A stretch of DNA of 64,000 bases from Candidatus Endowatersipora endosymbiont of Watersipora subatra (GTDB taxonomy: Bacteria > Pseudomonadota > Alphaproteobacteria > Rhizobiales > Rhizobiaceae), in assembly GCF_964026585.1 (NCBI RefSeq), contig NZ_OZ032160.1:186001-250000 (forward strand). Reading direction: 5' to 3'. The notes beneath the pieces were generated by a model. It was given only the letters and a program-made list of their open reading frames with translations, made no database searches and had not been told where the DNA came from. This document shows positions 1 to 9,119 of the stretch, piece after piece; within the stretch, counting starts at the first letter, position 1; every line of letters starts with the position of its first letter. A program made the position numbers and the translations under genes.

Positions 1-1
1 G

Positions 2-79
2 CTTGGTGAAAAGCTTTTCAAAACGTCAGGAGACGTTTTGATGCTATCCAATGAGAATCATGCTAAAGTCAATGAATAA
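2..79 (+). CDS. C-terminal end of an upstream gene, probably RluB-type pseudouridine synthase (partial)
   Basis: A frame open from the left edge ends in TAA at 77-79 and gives 25 residues beginning LGEKLFKTSG. It stops 11 bases before the rsmD start, so the two are probably co-transcribed. In alphaproteobacteria the gene just before rsmD is commonly an RluB-family 23S rRNA pseudouridine synthase, and the LGEKL stretch resembles the end of such proteins. Only the tail is present, so the family call is an inference from context. Confidence 0.4.
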   Translation, partial: LGEKLFKTSGDVLMLSNENHAKVNE

Positions 80-90
80 GGGGACATTTG

Positions 91-669
91 GTGCGCATTA
101 TTGGCGGTAAATTCCGGGGTCACGTATTAAGAGATCTCAATCATCATCATAAATTGATTCGTCCAACCTCTGATAAAATTCGTGAGAGCATATTTGATCT
201 GATTGAACACAAGTGGCCAGGAAAGATCAATCATGAGACGCGGGTCCTTGATTTATTTGCTGGGACTGGTGCATTAGGTTTTGAGGCACTGTCCCGTGGT
301 TCAAGTTTTTCCTTGTTTGTTGATAATGATATTCGATCTTGCGATCTTCTCAGATGTAATATTGAAATTCTAAAGGTTGATCGTATCAGTAAAGTATTGT
401 CTCGTGACGCCACACAATTGGGTAATTTGTGTAATATGAAAAAATTCGATCTTGTCTTTGTTGATCCGCCTTACGCTCAAACTAAAAAAATCGTACCGTC
501 TACCGTAAAGAGACTCCGACATGGTCAATGGATGTCAGATTGTGCTCTCTTGATAGTAGAAGGTAAACCATGCGATCTACCCCAATTATTGTCTGGTTTT
601 GAACAACTTGAATCTCGCACTTATCGTAAAACTAAGATAGGATGTTTTATTTATCGAATGGATAAATAA
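91..669 (+). CDS. rsmD: 16S rRNA (guanine(966)-N(2))-methyltransferase RsmD
   Basis: A 192-residue SAM-dependent methyltransferase, the usual family length, that methylates G966 of 16S rRNA during small-subunit assembly. The N-terminus MRIIGGKFRG is family-typical. The SAM-binding motif DLFAGTGALGFEALSRG lies near residues 54-70 and the catalytic DPPY motif of N2/N6 methyltransferases near 125-128. I chose GTG at 91 because family members begin exactly there; a TTG one codon earlier is open but less likely. The gene closely follows a probable rluB. Confidence 0.93.
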   Translation: MRIIGGKFRGHVLRDLNHHHKLIRPTSDKIRESIFDLIEHKWPGKINHETRVLDLFAGTGALGFEALSRGSSFSLFVDNDIRSCDLLRCNIEILKVDRISKVLSRDATQLGNLCNMKKFDLVFVDPPYAQTKKIVPSTVKRLRHGQWMSDCALLIVEGKPCDLPQLLSGFEQLESRTYRKTKIGCFIYRMDK

Positions 670-828
670 TTCTTTCTTCGACGATGAAGAACAATAGATA
701 TCAGTTAGTAGTAAATTAAAAACTAGAGAACAAACAGGATTAATGTAAGATCAAAAAGAAACTGATAAATTGCATTTATCATCCTTTCACGTCTCTGTAT
801 AAACAGTTTCCTGGTATCCTGGTAGTGT

Positions 829-837
829 TGTTATACT
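829..837 (+). promoter_or_regulatory. possible extended -10 promoter of trcR
   Basis: TGTTATACT fits the extended -10 consensus TGnTATAAT with one change and lies about 65 bases before the trcR start. No good -35 box is visible upstream. This is a motif match only. Confidence 0.25.
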
Positions 838-901
838 ATATACTAAATCGTTAAACCGTGAGTTTAGTTTACTACTCACAATATAAAAAGGATAGTATGA
901 A

Positions 902-1600
902 ATGGCCATTCAATTGCTCATGCCAAAAGCTACCGCTGTATGGCTTATTGAGAATACGGCATTAACGTTCGAACAAATTGCTGACTTTTGTAGTATACAC
1001 GAACTTGAGGTAAAATCAATCGCCGATGGTGATTCAGCTCAAGGAATTAAAGGACTTGATCCTGTACAGATCGGCCAACTGACACGTGATGCAATCAAAC
1101 ACGCTGAAAACAATCCAGATGAAAAATTGGTCTTGCTCGAACCGAAAGTACCTGTTCCTCCCCTGAAAAAAAAGGGTTCCCGCTACACTCCTTTATCTCG
1201 CCGTCAAGACAGGCCTAATGCTATTTTATGGCTTCTCCGAAATCACCCAGAGATGAAAGATTTACAGATTATCCGTCTAGTTGGAACAACAAAGTCAACA
1301 ATTTCTGCTATTCGCGACCGTACCCATTGGAATTCTGTCAATTTACAACCCTTAGATCCGGTTGCGTTGGGAATCTGTAGTCAGATTGATCTTGATTTCG
1401 AAGTTTCAAAAGCTACCCAATATCTTCCAACCATTGAAATATCAGAACGAGATCAAGATTGTTCTCTCCTTCCTGCAAGCGAAACTCAGGATTCTCCCTC
1501 AAACTTAGATTCCAACTTATCCCTATCTCTTGATGCGAATTCAGTCTTTAAAAATTTTAATAATATCAGTTCTAATTATAAAAAAGAAAAAACTGAATAG
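902..1600 (+). CDS. trcR: DUF1013 family protein, TrcR-like cell cycle regulator
   Basis: A 232-residue DUF1013 protein. The family is confined to alphaproteobacteria; in Caulobacter the member TrcR associates with RNA polymerase and influences cell-cycle promoters. The conserved core runs from MAIQLLMPKATAVWLIENTALTF-like sequence at the N-terminus to about residue 170. The region around 100-145 (RQDRPNAILWLLRNHPEM, then LVGTTKSTISAIRDRTHW) looks like a helix-turn-helix. The last 50 residues are Ser/Asn-rich and low in complexity. AAGGATAG lies just upstream of the ATG. It stands alone, convergent with mmsA. Confidence 0.88.
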   Translation: MAIQLLMPKATAVWLIENTALTFEQIADFCSIHELEVKSIADGDSAQGIKGLDPVQIGQLTRDAIKHAENNPDEKLVLLEPKVPVPPLKKKGSRYTPLSRRQDRPNAILWLLRNHPEMKDLQIIRLVGTTKSTISAIRDRTHWNSVNLQPLDPVALGICSQIDLDFEVSKATQYLPTIEISERDQDCSLLPASETQDSPSNLDSNLSLSLDANSVFKNFNNISSNYKKEKTE

Positions 1601-1647
1601 ATAAACTTATTTTTTGAGCTCTATTATGATGAATTTAAAAGAAGACT

Positions 1648-1665
1648 ACCCCTCCCTTGAGGGGT
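1648..1665. terminator. GC-rich hairpin between convergent trcR and mmsA
   Basis: ACCCCTC (1648-1654) pairs perfectly with GAGGGGT (1659-1665) across a CCTT loop. A second G-rich stretch (CAAGGGGGGGTG, 1668-1679) can pair competitively with the left side. It lies between the 3' ends of two convergent genes, in otherwise AT-rich DNA, so a bidirectional terminator is likely. There is no immediate T-run on the plus strand. Confidence 0.5.
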
Positions 1666-1750
1666 TCAAGGGGGGGTGAACACGAGTTCTTCTTAAAAAG
1701 AATCAAGAGTAACCACTATTGAGTATATTAAATATGGTTTTTCTCTTTAA

Positions 1751-3250
1751 TTACATTGTTGGCATAGAGAATTGGGAATCTTCACGAATACCAGTAGGCC
1801 AACGTGTTGTAGTTGTTTTTATGCGAGTGTAGAAACGAACACCTTCCATACCATGCATGTGGTGATCACCCCAAATGGATGACTTCCAACCACCAAAGCT
1901 ATGAAATGCCATTGGTACCGGAATTGGCACATTAATTCCGACCATACCAACTTCTATATCTTGACTAAAGTTTCTACCTGTATCCCCATCGCGAGTAAAA
2001 ATAGCCGTACCATTAGCGTATTTGTGTCCATGAATAAGATCAATAGCTTCTTGATATGAATTGCGTCTTATAATAGAAAGGACCGGCCCAAAAATTTCGT
2101 CTTTATAGGCTCTCATGTCTGGAGTGACATGATCGATCAAAGTCCCCCCAGTGTAGAATCCCTTTTCATAGCCTTCAATTTTCTGATTAAAGAGACGACC
2201 ATCAACAACGATCTTTGCTCCATCCTTTTTAGCACTATCTATATAGCCATGAACCTTGTTACGATGATGTTCGGTTACGAGCGGACCCATATCCGATTCT
2301 TGGTTAGTTGGAGGACCGATCTTGAGCGCCTTAATTTTGGGTATGAGCCTCTCTACCAAAGAATCAGCGATCACATCTGTAACAGGAACTGCAACAGAGA
2401 TTGCCATACAACGTTCACCAGCAGAACCATAGGCTGCCCCCATAAGAGACGATATCACCATTTCAAGATCAGCATCTGGCATGATGACCATGTGGTTTTT
2501 GGCACCACCAAGGGCCTGGACTCTTTTTCCATTTTGAATGCCAGTATTATAAATATATTGGGCGACGGGCGTAGATCCGACAAAGCTGATCGCCTTAATA
2601 TCTGGATGATTGAGAAGATCATCCACAGTAATTTTGTCACCCTGAACAACATTGAAAACTCCCGCTGGTAACCCTGCTTCAGCGAGCCATTCGGCCATCA
2701 ATAAAGAGGCAGAAGGAGCAATTTCTGATGGTTTCAAAACGAACGTATTACCAGTTGCAAGAGCGATTGGAAACATCCACATAGGAACCATGCAAGGAAA
2801 ATTGAATGGTGTAATCCCAGCACAGACACCAAGAGATTGCCTGATCATATGACTATCAACACCATTGCCGATATTTTCAGAAAATTCCCCTTTCATATAA
2901 GTAGGAGCACCAACTGCGAATTCGACAACTTCAATGCCACGGATGACTTCCCCGAATGCATCATCATAGGTTTTTCCATGTTCAGAGGAGATAATTTTTG
3001 CCAGTTGATCAGCCCTATCCCAGAGTATTGATTTAAACTTATCAAGAACACGTACACGACGAAGCACTGTTGTTTTTGACCAAATGGGCCATGCGGCTTT
3101 AGCAGCAGCAACAATTTTATTCACATCGTCTTCTGTCGAAAGGACAACAGATTTTTCTGCTACTCCGATTGCAGGATTAAATACCGGATGCGAGCGCTCT
3201 CCATTGCCTAAAAAGGGTGAATTATTCATATAATGAGTTATTTTCGACAT
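1751..3250 (-). CDS. mmsA: CoA-acylating methylmalonate-semialdehyde dehydrogenase
   Basis: A 499-residue aldehyde dehydrogenase of the MmsA/IolA class. It converts methylmalonate or malonate semialdehyde plus CoA and NAD+ to propionyl-CoA or acetyl-CoA. Seen: the family signature TPFNFPCMVPMWMFP (about 147-161), the glycine motif FVGSTPVA (223-230), and catalytic Cys281 in AGERCMA. It is the second gene of a two-gene operon, 14 bases after the omega-aminotransferase. That pairing suggests the main substrate is malonate semialdehyde made from beta-alanine, although valine catabolism is also possible. Confidence 0.93.
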   Translation of the reverse strand: MSKITHYMNNSPFLGNGERSHPVFNPAIGVAEKSVVLSTEDDVNKIVAAAKAAWPIWSKTTVLRRVRVLDKFKSILWDRADQLAKIISSEHGKTYDDAFGEVIRGIEVVEFAVGAPTYMKGEFSENIGNGVDSHMIRQSLGVCAGITPFNFPCMVPMWMFPIALATGNTFVLKPSEIAPSASLLMAEWLAEAGLPAGVFNVVQGDKITVDDLLNHPDIKAISFVGSTPVAQYIYNTGIQNGKRVQALGGAKNHMVIMPDADLEMVISSLMGAAYGSAGERCMAISVAVPVTDVIADSLVERLIPKIKALKIGPPTNQESDMGPLVTEHHRNKVHGYIDSAKKDGAKIVVDGRLFNQKIEGYEKGFYTGGTLIDHVTPDMRAYKDEIFGPVLSIIRRNSYQEAIDLIHGHKYANGTAIFTRDGDTGRNFSQDIEVGMVGINVPIPVPMAFHSFGGWKSSIWGDHHMHGMEGVRFYTRIKTTTTRWPTGIREDSQFSMPTM

Positions 3251-3264
3251 GTTGATTTCCTTTG

Positions 3265-4605
3265 TTATTCAGTTTTTTCAATCTTCTCTCGGAGAGTTTC
3301 AACAAGTTCTTGAATTTGAGATTCTTCAATGATCAGAGGGGGAGAAAGCGCAATGATATCTCCAGTGACACGGATCAAGACTCCTGCTTTAAAACACTCC
3401 ACAAATACTTCGTAAGCTCTCGCTCCAGGTGCTTTATCTCTTGATTCTAATTCAATCCCGGCAATTATGCCCAGATTTCGAACATCTTTGACATGTTTAG
3501 CACCAACTAAAGAGTGAATAGTTTTCTCCCAACTATTTTCAAGGATTGACCCCCGATTCAAAAGAGAATATTTCTCATAAATGTCCTGGACGGCTAGACC
3601 AGCTGCGCAAGCTACTGGATGTCCAGAATAAGTGTAGCCATGGAAGAATTCAATAATGTTCTCTGGCCCCTGCATGAAGGCATCATAGATATGATTTTGG
3701 ACGAAGACTGCCCCCATGGGAATGACGCCATTTGTTAGCCCCTTTGCTGTAGTAAAGAGATCAGGTTTTACTCCAAAATAATTCACAGCGAAAGGAGTTC
3801 CTAAACGACCAAAACCTGTGATTACTTCATCGAATATGAGTAAGATACCATGGTGATCACAAAGAGCTCGGAGACGATTCAGATATCCCTTTGGTGGAAT
3901 GAGAACGCCAGTAGAACCTGCTACAGGCTCAATAATAACAGCTGCAATTGTTTCTGATCCATGGAGTGATACAATTCTTTCGAGATCATCCGCAAGGTGT
4001 GCCCCCCATTCGGGTTGTCCTTTTACATTGATTTGATGTTCTGGTGAGTAAGTATGCGGCAAATGATCAACACCTGTTAGGAGACATCCAAAATGACGAC
4101 GGTTATTAACAATTCCACCAACAGAAATTCCACCAAAACCTACACCATGATAACCACGTTCCCGTCCAATAAGCCGTGTGCGTGTTGCTTCTCCCCGTGA
4201 ACGATGATAAGCAAGAGCCATTTTCAAGGCCGTGTCGACAGACTCTGATCCAGATCCTGTAAAAAATACGTGATTGAATCCAGCTGGCGCAATTCCTTTT
4301 AACCTCTCAGCAAATTCAAATACAATAGGATGTCCCATCTGAAAAGAAGGAGCATAATCTAATGTAGATAGCTGTCTGGAAACCGCATCTGTAATTTCTT
4401 GATAGCCATGACCTGCATTACAGCACCAAAGTCCTGCTGTTCCATCTAAGATTTTTTGACCAACATCATTCTCATAGTAAATCCCTTTTGCTGCAGTAAG
4501 TATGCGAGGGTTATCCTTGAATTGACGGTTGGCTGTAAACGGCATCCAATAAGCATCCAAAGGATGTCTATTGTCTGTAAATGATGAGTGCTCTTTATTT
4601 TTCAT
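3265..4605 (-). CDS. class III omega-amino acid--pyruvate aminotransferase (beta-alanine type)
   Basis: A 446-residue PLP-dependent class III aminotransferase. The PLP site is visible as IFDEVITGFGRLG (257-269) with Asp259 and as Lys288 in TTAKGLTNG; GSGSESVDTALKMA (117-130) binds the cofactor phosphate. The opening DAYWMPFTANRQFK is typical of beta-alanine/omega-amino acid:pyruvate transaminases. Placed before mmsA, it should supply malonate semialdehyde, giving beta-alanine + pyruvate to alanine + malonate semialdehyde to acetyl-CoA. Taurine or a polyamine-derived amine as substrate cannot be excluded. A divergent XRE-cupin regulator lies 109 bases upstream. Confidence 0.88.
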   Translation of the reverse strand: MKNKEHSSFTDNRHPLDAYWMPFTANRQFKDNPRILTAAKGIYYENDVGQKILDGTAGLWCCNAGHGYQEITDAVSRQLSTLDYAPSFQMGHPIVFEFAERLKGIAPAGFNHVFFTGSGSESVDTALKMALAYHRSRGEATRTRLIGRERGYHGVGFGGISVGGIVNNRRHFGCLLTGVDHLPHTYSPEHQINVKGQPEWGAHLADDLERIVSLHGSETIAAVIIEPVAGSTGVLIPPKGYLNRLRALCDHHGILLIFDEVITGFGRLGTPFAVNYFGVKPDLFTTAKGLTNGVIPMGAVFVQNHIYDAFMQGPENIIEFFHGYTYSGHPVACAAGLAVQDIYEKYSLLNRGSILENSWEKTIHSLVGAKHVKDVRNLGIIAGIELESRDKAPGARAYEVFVECFKAGVLIRVTGDIIALSPPLIIEESQIQELVETLREKIEKTE

Positions 4606-4709
4606 AATAAATACTCCTATCCATACTTTTAAAGAGAAGCATTTATTTTTATAGAAAAAAAGTCTGTTTCTTTAATATCTTTATCTCATTGAAAATATTG
4701 AAATCTGTT

Positions 4710-4739
4710 TTAAAATGTTTATGATAATAAACATGTTAA
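4710..4739. promoter_or_regulatory. operator-like inverted repeat over the start of the XRE-cupin regulator gene
   Basis: TTAAAATGTTTA (4710-4721) and TAAACATGTTAA (4728-4739) are inverted copies with one mismatch in 12 positions, separated by TGATAA. The innermost seven pairs (ATGTTTA/TAAACAT) are perfect. The repeat covers the first two candidate start codons of the regulator gene and faces the aminotransferase-mmsA operon. Such a site would suit a dimeric XRE repressor controlling itself and the divergent operon; binding is inferred. Confidence 0.5.
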
Positions 4740-5299
4740 ACAATAACGACTTTGTCAAGGATATTGGTCAACGTCTTAAATCAATTAGGAAGGCGCAGGG
4801 TTTATCACAACGAAAATTAGCTAGACGTGCAGGTGTGACGAACGGTTTTATTTCTCAAATAGAATCAGCTAAAATTAACACATCGATTAGCGCTCTCAAG
4901 CGGGTTCTTGACGGGATACCCATTGGAATTTCAGAATTCTTTTCCTATCAGCCTGAATCTGTTGATCAAATTTTTTTTGAAGGAAATGAGCTTATTGAGA
5001 TTGGCAAGGGTAAAATATCATACAAACAGATCGGAACGAATTTATTCAGAAGAGACATTCAAATGCTGTATGAAGAATATCAACCAGGTGCTGATACTGG
5101 ACGTGTGATGTTAAGCCATCAAGGAGAAGAAGCTGGTCTTATTTTAGAAGGAAAATTAGAAGTCACAGTTGGAGATCAGAGAAAAATCCTGGGTCAGGGT
5201 GATGCCTATTTATTTGAAAGTCATATTCCTCACCGTTTTAGAACACCTAAGAACCATAATTGCATTGTAGTCACTGCTTGTACACCACCAAGTTTTTGA
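4715..5299 (+). CDS. XRE-cupin transcriptional regulator (PuuR-like)
   Basis: Up to 194 residues. An N-terminal Cro/C1-type HTH (about residues 15-70; RLKSIRKAQGLSQRKLARRAG then FISQIES) is followed by a C-terminal cupin_2 barrel (about 110-185; HQGEEAGLILEGKLEVTVG and HIPHRF). This layout is shared by PuuR-type regulators of amine and amino-acid catabolism. The divergent aminotransferase-mmsA pair is the likely target. ATGs at 4715, 4721 and 4733 are all possible starts and none has a clear Shine-Dalgarno. The first two lie inside a palindrome, so 4733 may be the real start. Confidence 0.85.
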   Translation: MFMIINMLNNNDFVKDIGQRLKSIRKAQGLSQRKLARRAGVTNGFISQIESAKINTSISALKRVLDGIPIGISEFFSYQPESVDQIFFEGNELIEIGKGKISYKQIGTNLFRRDIQMLYEEYQPGADTGRVMLSHQGEEAGLILEGKLEVTVGDQRKILGQGDAYLFESHIPHRFRTPKNHNCIVVTACTPPSF

Positions 5300-5371
5300 T
5301 TTTTCATTTTTTCAAATTTTACCCTTGAAAAGATGTGCGCTCTTCCAAAGACAGAAAATCCATTTATCAAT

Positions 5372-8026
5372 TCAGTGAGTGTGAAGTATAGCTTCTAAAG
5401 CAGCCAAAGCCGCCTGACTATTGGCGCTATTTGATCCTCCAGCCTGAGCTATATTGGGGCGTCCCCCGCCCCCTTTTCCTCCGACTTCTTTTGCTGCTAA
5501 ACGTACCAGATCAATAGCATTAAAACGATTTGTAAGATCATCGGTCACACCAACGACAACAGCAGCTTTATTACCAGACAACTTAGCAATCAACGCAACA
5601 ATACAGGAACCTAGGCGCCTTTTTTCTTCGTCGACTAATCCTCTCAAGTCTCGTGGAGAGACCCCTTCAATGATCCGACCGATAAAAGAAAAATTACCAA
5701 TAGTTTTACAAGATTCATTTTCCCTTATTGTTCTGATAATCAATTGTTTTTTGACATGAGTTAACTCACGTTCCAGGTTTTTTCGGTCATCTACCAAAGC
5801 TAAAACACGCGCAGGAACATCAGAAGGGGAAGTTTTTAAAGACTTAGCAATCTCTTTAATTGTCTTATCTTTCTCCATAAGGTATGTAAGTGCTGCTTCC
5901 CCAGTTAATGCTTCAATACGACGGACACAGGAGGAAACCGAACTCTCACTCACGATTTTGATTAGACCAATATCACCAGTATTGACAACATGGGTTCCAC
6001 CGCACAATTCGATGGACCAAGGCTTGCCTTGTTTCTCTCCTTCCATCGTTCTTCCCATAGAGACAACCCTGACTTCATCACTGTACTTCTCACCAAACTG
6101 AGCCTTTGCATCTAGCTTAATTGCATGATCAAATCCCATCACTCTCGTTACCACAGGATTATTTTGCCAGACATAACGATTAGCAAATGAATGAATGAGT
6201 AAAAGATCCTCTTCATCAATCGGCTGATGATGAGAAAAATCAAATCTTAACCGCCCAGGAGTAATAAGGGATCCTTTTTGACTCACATGACAACCCAATA
6301 CCTGACGTAAGGCTTGATGCAACAAATGTGTAGCGGAATGATTAGAACACAAACGGCTCCGCCGTACATAGTTGACTTCAAATAAACCTCGATCACCAAC
6401 ATTTAATTGACCAGAGTCAATGACAGCAGAATGAACAAACAAACCTTCTCCCTTTTTTTGAGTATTGAAAATACGTACCATGGCATTACTAAAAACCATC
6501 GTACCGCTATCACCTACTTGTCCCCCTGACTCACCGTAAAATGGAGTCTGGTTTACAACTATGAAAAACTGATCATTAGCGGACACAGAATCAACAGATA
6601 TATCTTCTTTTACCAAGGCTAGTACAAGACCTTCTGCTTTTTCTCCTTCGTACCCAACGAATTTTGTGGAGCCATGCCTTTCACGCAAGGAGAACCAGAT
6701 CGAATCGTCATTTCTATCAGAACCAAGCCATGAATTGCTTCCTTCTCTTTTTTGAGATTTCATCGCTATATTGTACTCTTCAACATCAACGGATATCCCA
6801 CGGTGACGTAATGCATCCTGTGTTAAATCGAGAGGAAAACCATAAGTATCATAGAGTTTGAATGCTGTTTGACCATCAAGACTATTCCCCGAACAAAGTT
6901 GAGAAGCTGCTGTATCTAGAAGCTTGAGACCGCGAGATAAAGTTTTACGAAACCGGATTTCTTCTCGTTCTAGTGTTTCGGTAATGAGAATTTCAAAGCG
7001 TTGTAATTCAGGATACACATCCCCCATTTGGGCAATTAGTTTCGGAACTAGATGACATAATAGCGGGTCATGTGTACCTAAAAGATTCGCATGACGCATA
7101 GCACGCCGCATGATGCGTCGTAAAACATAACCTCTACCTTCATTGGAAGGCAATATACCATCAGCAATGAGAAAACTGGATGCTCTTAAATGATCAGCTA
7201 TTACCCGATGGCTTGCCCGCGTTTTATTGTCAGATGGCACTCCTGTTATCTCTTCACTGTTTCTTATAAGATCACGAAAAAGATCAATCTCGTAATTATC
7301 ATGAGTTCCTTGCAAAACGGCTGCTATCCGCTCTAACCCCATTCCGGTATCAATAGACGGTTGAGGTAAAGGGACTTTTTCGTCAAGAGAAATCTGGTCA
7401 AATTGCATAAAGACTAGATTCCATATTTCGACAAAACGATCACCATTATCTTGATTGCTCCCCGGATACCCTCCCTGAATGTGCTCCCCATGATCATAAA
7501 AGATTTCAGAACAGGGTCCACAAGGCCCAGTATGACTCATTGACCAAAAATTTTTATTAGCAGCAATATGAATGATTTGGTCCTTAGAAACCCCCGTAAT
7601 TTTTCGCCACAAATCATAAGCCTGATCATCTTCATGAAAAACAGTAATTAAGAGTCGTCGAACATCGATGTGATACACTTTTGTGAGCAAATTCCAGGCC
7701 AGTTCAATCGCTTCTGCTTTAAAATAAGCACCAAAAGAAAAATTACCGAGCATTTCAAAAAATGTGTGATGACGTGGTGTGTATCCCACATTATCAAGAT
7801 CATTGTGCTTACCACCTGCTCGTAGACATTTTTGTGATGTTGCAACGCGTCTCTGATGTCCAGTTTCTAGACCTGTAAAAAAATTTTTGAAGGGAACCAT
7901 TCCGGCAGCTGTAAACATGAGTGTAGAATCATTATGCGGAATCAAAGAGGCTGAATCTAAAACTACGTGTTCATTCTCTTCAAAATAGTTAAGAAAGGCA
8001 GATCGGATTTCACTAACAGTATTCAT
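5372..8026 (-). CDS. alaS: alanine--tRNA ligase
   Basis: A full-length 884-residue class II synthetase charging tRNA-Ala. The aminoacylation core is visible near the N-terminus: FTAAGMVPFKNFFTG, then HHTFFEMLGNFSFG and GPCGPCSEIFYDHG. The editing domain carries the zinc ligands of NHSATHLLHQAL (HxxxH) and CGGTH. The C-terminal C-Ala domain ends in the glycine-rich GGKGGGGRPNIAQAGG. The gene stands alone; recA, a frequent alphaproteobacterial neighbour of alaS, is not adjacent. Confidence 0.97.
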   Translation of the reverse strand: MNTVSEIRSAFLNYFEENEHVVLDSASLIPHNDSTLMFTAAGMVPFKNFFTGLETGHQRRVATSQKCLRAGGKHNDLDNVGYTPRHHTFFEMLGNFSFGAYFKAEAIELAWNLLTKVYHIDVRRLLITVFHEDDQAYDLWRKITGVSKDQIIHIAANKNFWSMSHTGPCGPCSEIFYDHGEHIQGGYPGSNQDNGDRFVEIWNLVFMQFDQISLDEKVPLPQPSIDTGMGLERIAAVLQGTHDNYEIDLFRDLIRNSEEITGVPSDNKTRASHRVIADHLRASSFLIADGILPSNEGRGYVLRRIMRRAMRHANLLGTHDPLLCHLVPKLIAQMGDVYPELQRFEILITETLEREEIRFRKTLSRGLKLLDTAASQLCSGNSLDGQTAFKLYDTYGFPLDLTQDALRHRGISVDVEEYNIAMKSQKREGSNSWLGSDRNDDSIWFSLRERHGSTKFVGYEGEKAEGLVLALVKEDISVDSVSANDQFFIVVNQTPFYGESGGQVGDSGTMVFSNAMVRIFNTQKKGEGLFVHSAVIDSGQLNVGDRGLFEVNYVRRSRLCSNHSATHLLHQALRQVLGCHVSQKGSLITPGRLRFDFSHHQPIDEEDLLLIHSFANRYVWQNNPVVTRVMGFDHAIKLDAKAQFGEKYSDEVRVVSMGRTMEGEKQGKPWSIELCGGTHVVNTGDIGLIKIVSESSVSSCVRRIEALTGEAALTYLMEKDKTIKEIAKSLKTSPSDVPARVLALVDDRKNLERELTHVKKQLIIRTIRENESCKTIGNFSFIGRIIEGVSPRDLRGLVDEEKRRLGSCIVALIAKLSGNKAAVVVGVTDDLTNRFNAIDLVRLAAKEVGGKGGGGRPNIAQAGGSNSANSQAALAALEAILHTH

Positions 8027-8246
8027 GATGATTTCGCTCCTGAAGTGGCCTTTATTCTTAAAGAAATGATGATAGCATTTGAATCACCTTCAGCCAGGAA
8101 TTTCAACAGCTACTCAGGATAAAACTGTTATTTTTAGGAGGATTGATCTTTTAGCTCAGAGTATTTTCGACTCAATCATTAAAATAAACCCTTAAAATTA
8201 AGACCTTAAATGATCATATATTGAGGAATTCAATATTTAAACCGCT

Positions 8247-9104
8247 ATGACAATAAATATTATGCATTCCACTGAGATAAAAACTGATAAAATTCTTTTG
8301 CACGACCGAGCGATCCTGGAGGTTTATGGCAACCATGCGGAGATATTTTTACAGAATTTAATTACTTGCAATATCATCGGCATGAATTCAGGTCACGCAA
8401 CCTTCGGCGGGTTGCTCACACCGCAAGGGAAAATTCTACATGAGTTTATTTTACAAAAGAAAGGTGATTCCTTTTTACTAGATTGCCACCGAAATCATCG
8501 TGACCATCTTGTTGAACGATTAATTTTCTATCGTCTGCGTTCTGAGGTTATAATTAAAAAAAGAAATCATATTGTTTTCGTTCAATTGAAAAGATCGGAA
8601 TCTATTGATGAAGAAGGATTTTTAGATCCAAGATCAGGTAATCTTGGTAGACGTTGGTTTACTTTGCTCTATTCAGAAAAAAACTTGAAAAATGATTTTT
8701 CAGTAGAGTGGCACCGGCGTCGAATAGAATCCGGTATTCCTGAACTAGGTCATGATTTTCATTCAGATCAGGTTTTTCCGCACGAAGCTTTTTATGATCG
8801 TTATTTAAAGTCTGGAGTTGATTTTAATAAAGGATGCTATGTAGGTCAGGAGATCGTATCGCGCATGCAAAATAGAGGAATAACTCGAAAGCGTTTTGTT
8901 CTCTGCAAAACAGAAAACGGTGAGGCTTTACCTGAACATGGAATAGAAATCATTACAAAAGGCCGTAGAGTAGGAACAATCGGTAGTAGCATAAACGAGA
9001 TGGGGCTGGCATTCGTTCGTTGGGATCGAGTTGAGAATGCGCTTATATCTGGTGACATTTTCACAGCAAATGGCCAGAAGATTATCTTAAATCATCCCCA
9101 ATGA
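8247..9104 (+). CDS. ygfZ: YgfZ/GcvT-domain folate-binding protein
   Basis: A 285-residue protein of the YgfZ (IBA57/CAF17-like) family, which uses folate to support assembly or repair of certain Fe-S enzymes, such as the tRNA-modifying MiaB. The diagnostic KGCYVGQE is at residues 195-202, with its conserved Cys, followed by RMQNRG. The N-terminal GcvT-like fold includes LLTPQGKILHEF (56-67). The start is ATG 8247, with another ATG at 8262. It lies 15 bases upstream of a phosphatase gene, so the two are probably co-transcribed. Confidence 0.88.
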   Translation: MTINIMHSTEIKTDKILLHDRAILEVYGNHAEIFLQNLITCNIIGMNSGHATFGGLLTPQGKILHEFILQKKGDSFLLDCHRNHRDHLVERLIFYRLRSEVIIKKRNHIVFVQLKRSESIDEEGFLDPRSGNLGRRWFTLLYSEKNLKNDFSVEWHRRRIESGIPELGHDFHSDQVFPHEAFYDRYLKSGVDFNKGCYVGQEIVSRMQNRGITRKRFVLCKTENGEALPEHGIEIITKGRRVGTIGSSINEMGLAFVRWDRVENALISGDIFTANGQKIILNHPQ

Positions 9105-9119
9105 TCTCCAGCGCAGCGC

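Noticed and set aside
2129..2671. 180-residue plus-strand open frame
   Set aside because: It lies wholly inside mmsA on the opposite strand, has no family features and reads as a shadow of the real gene.
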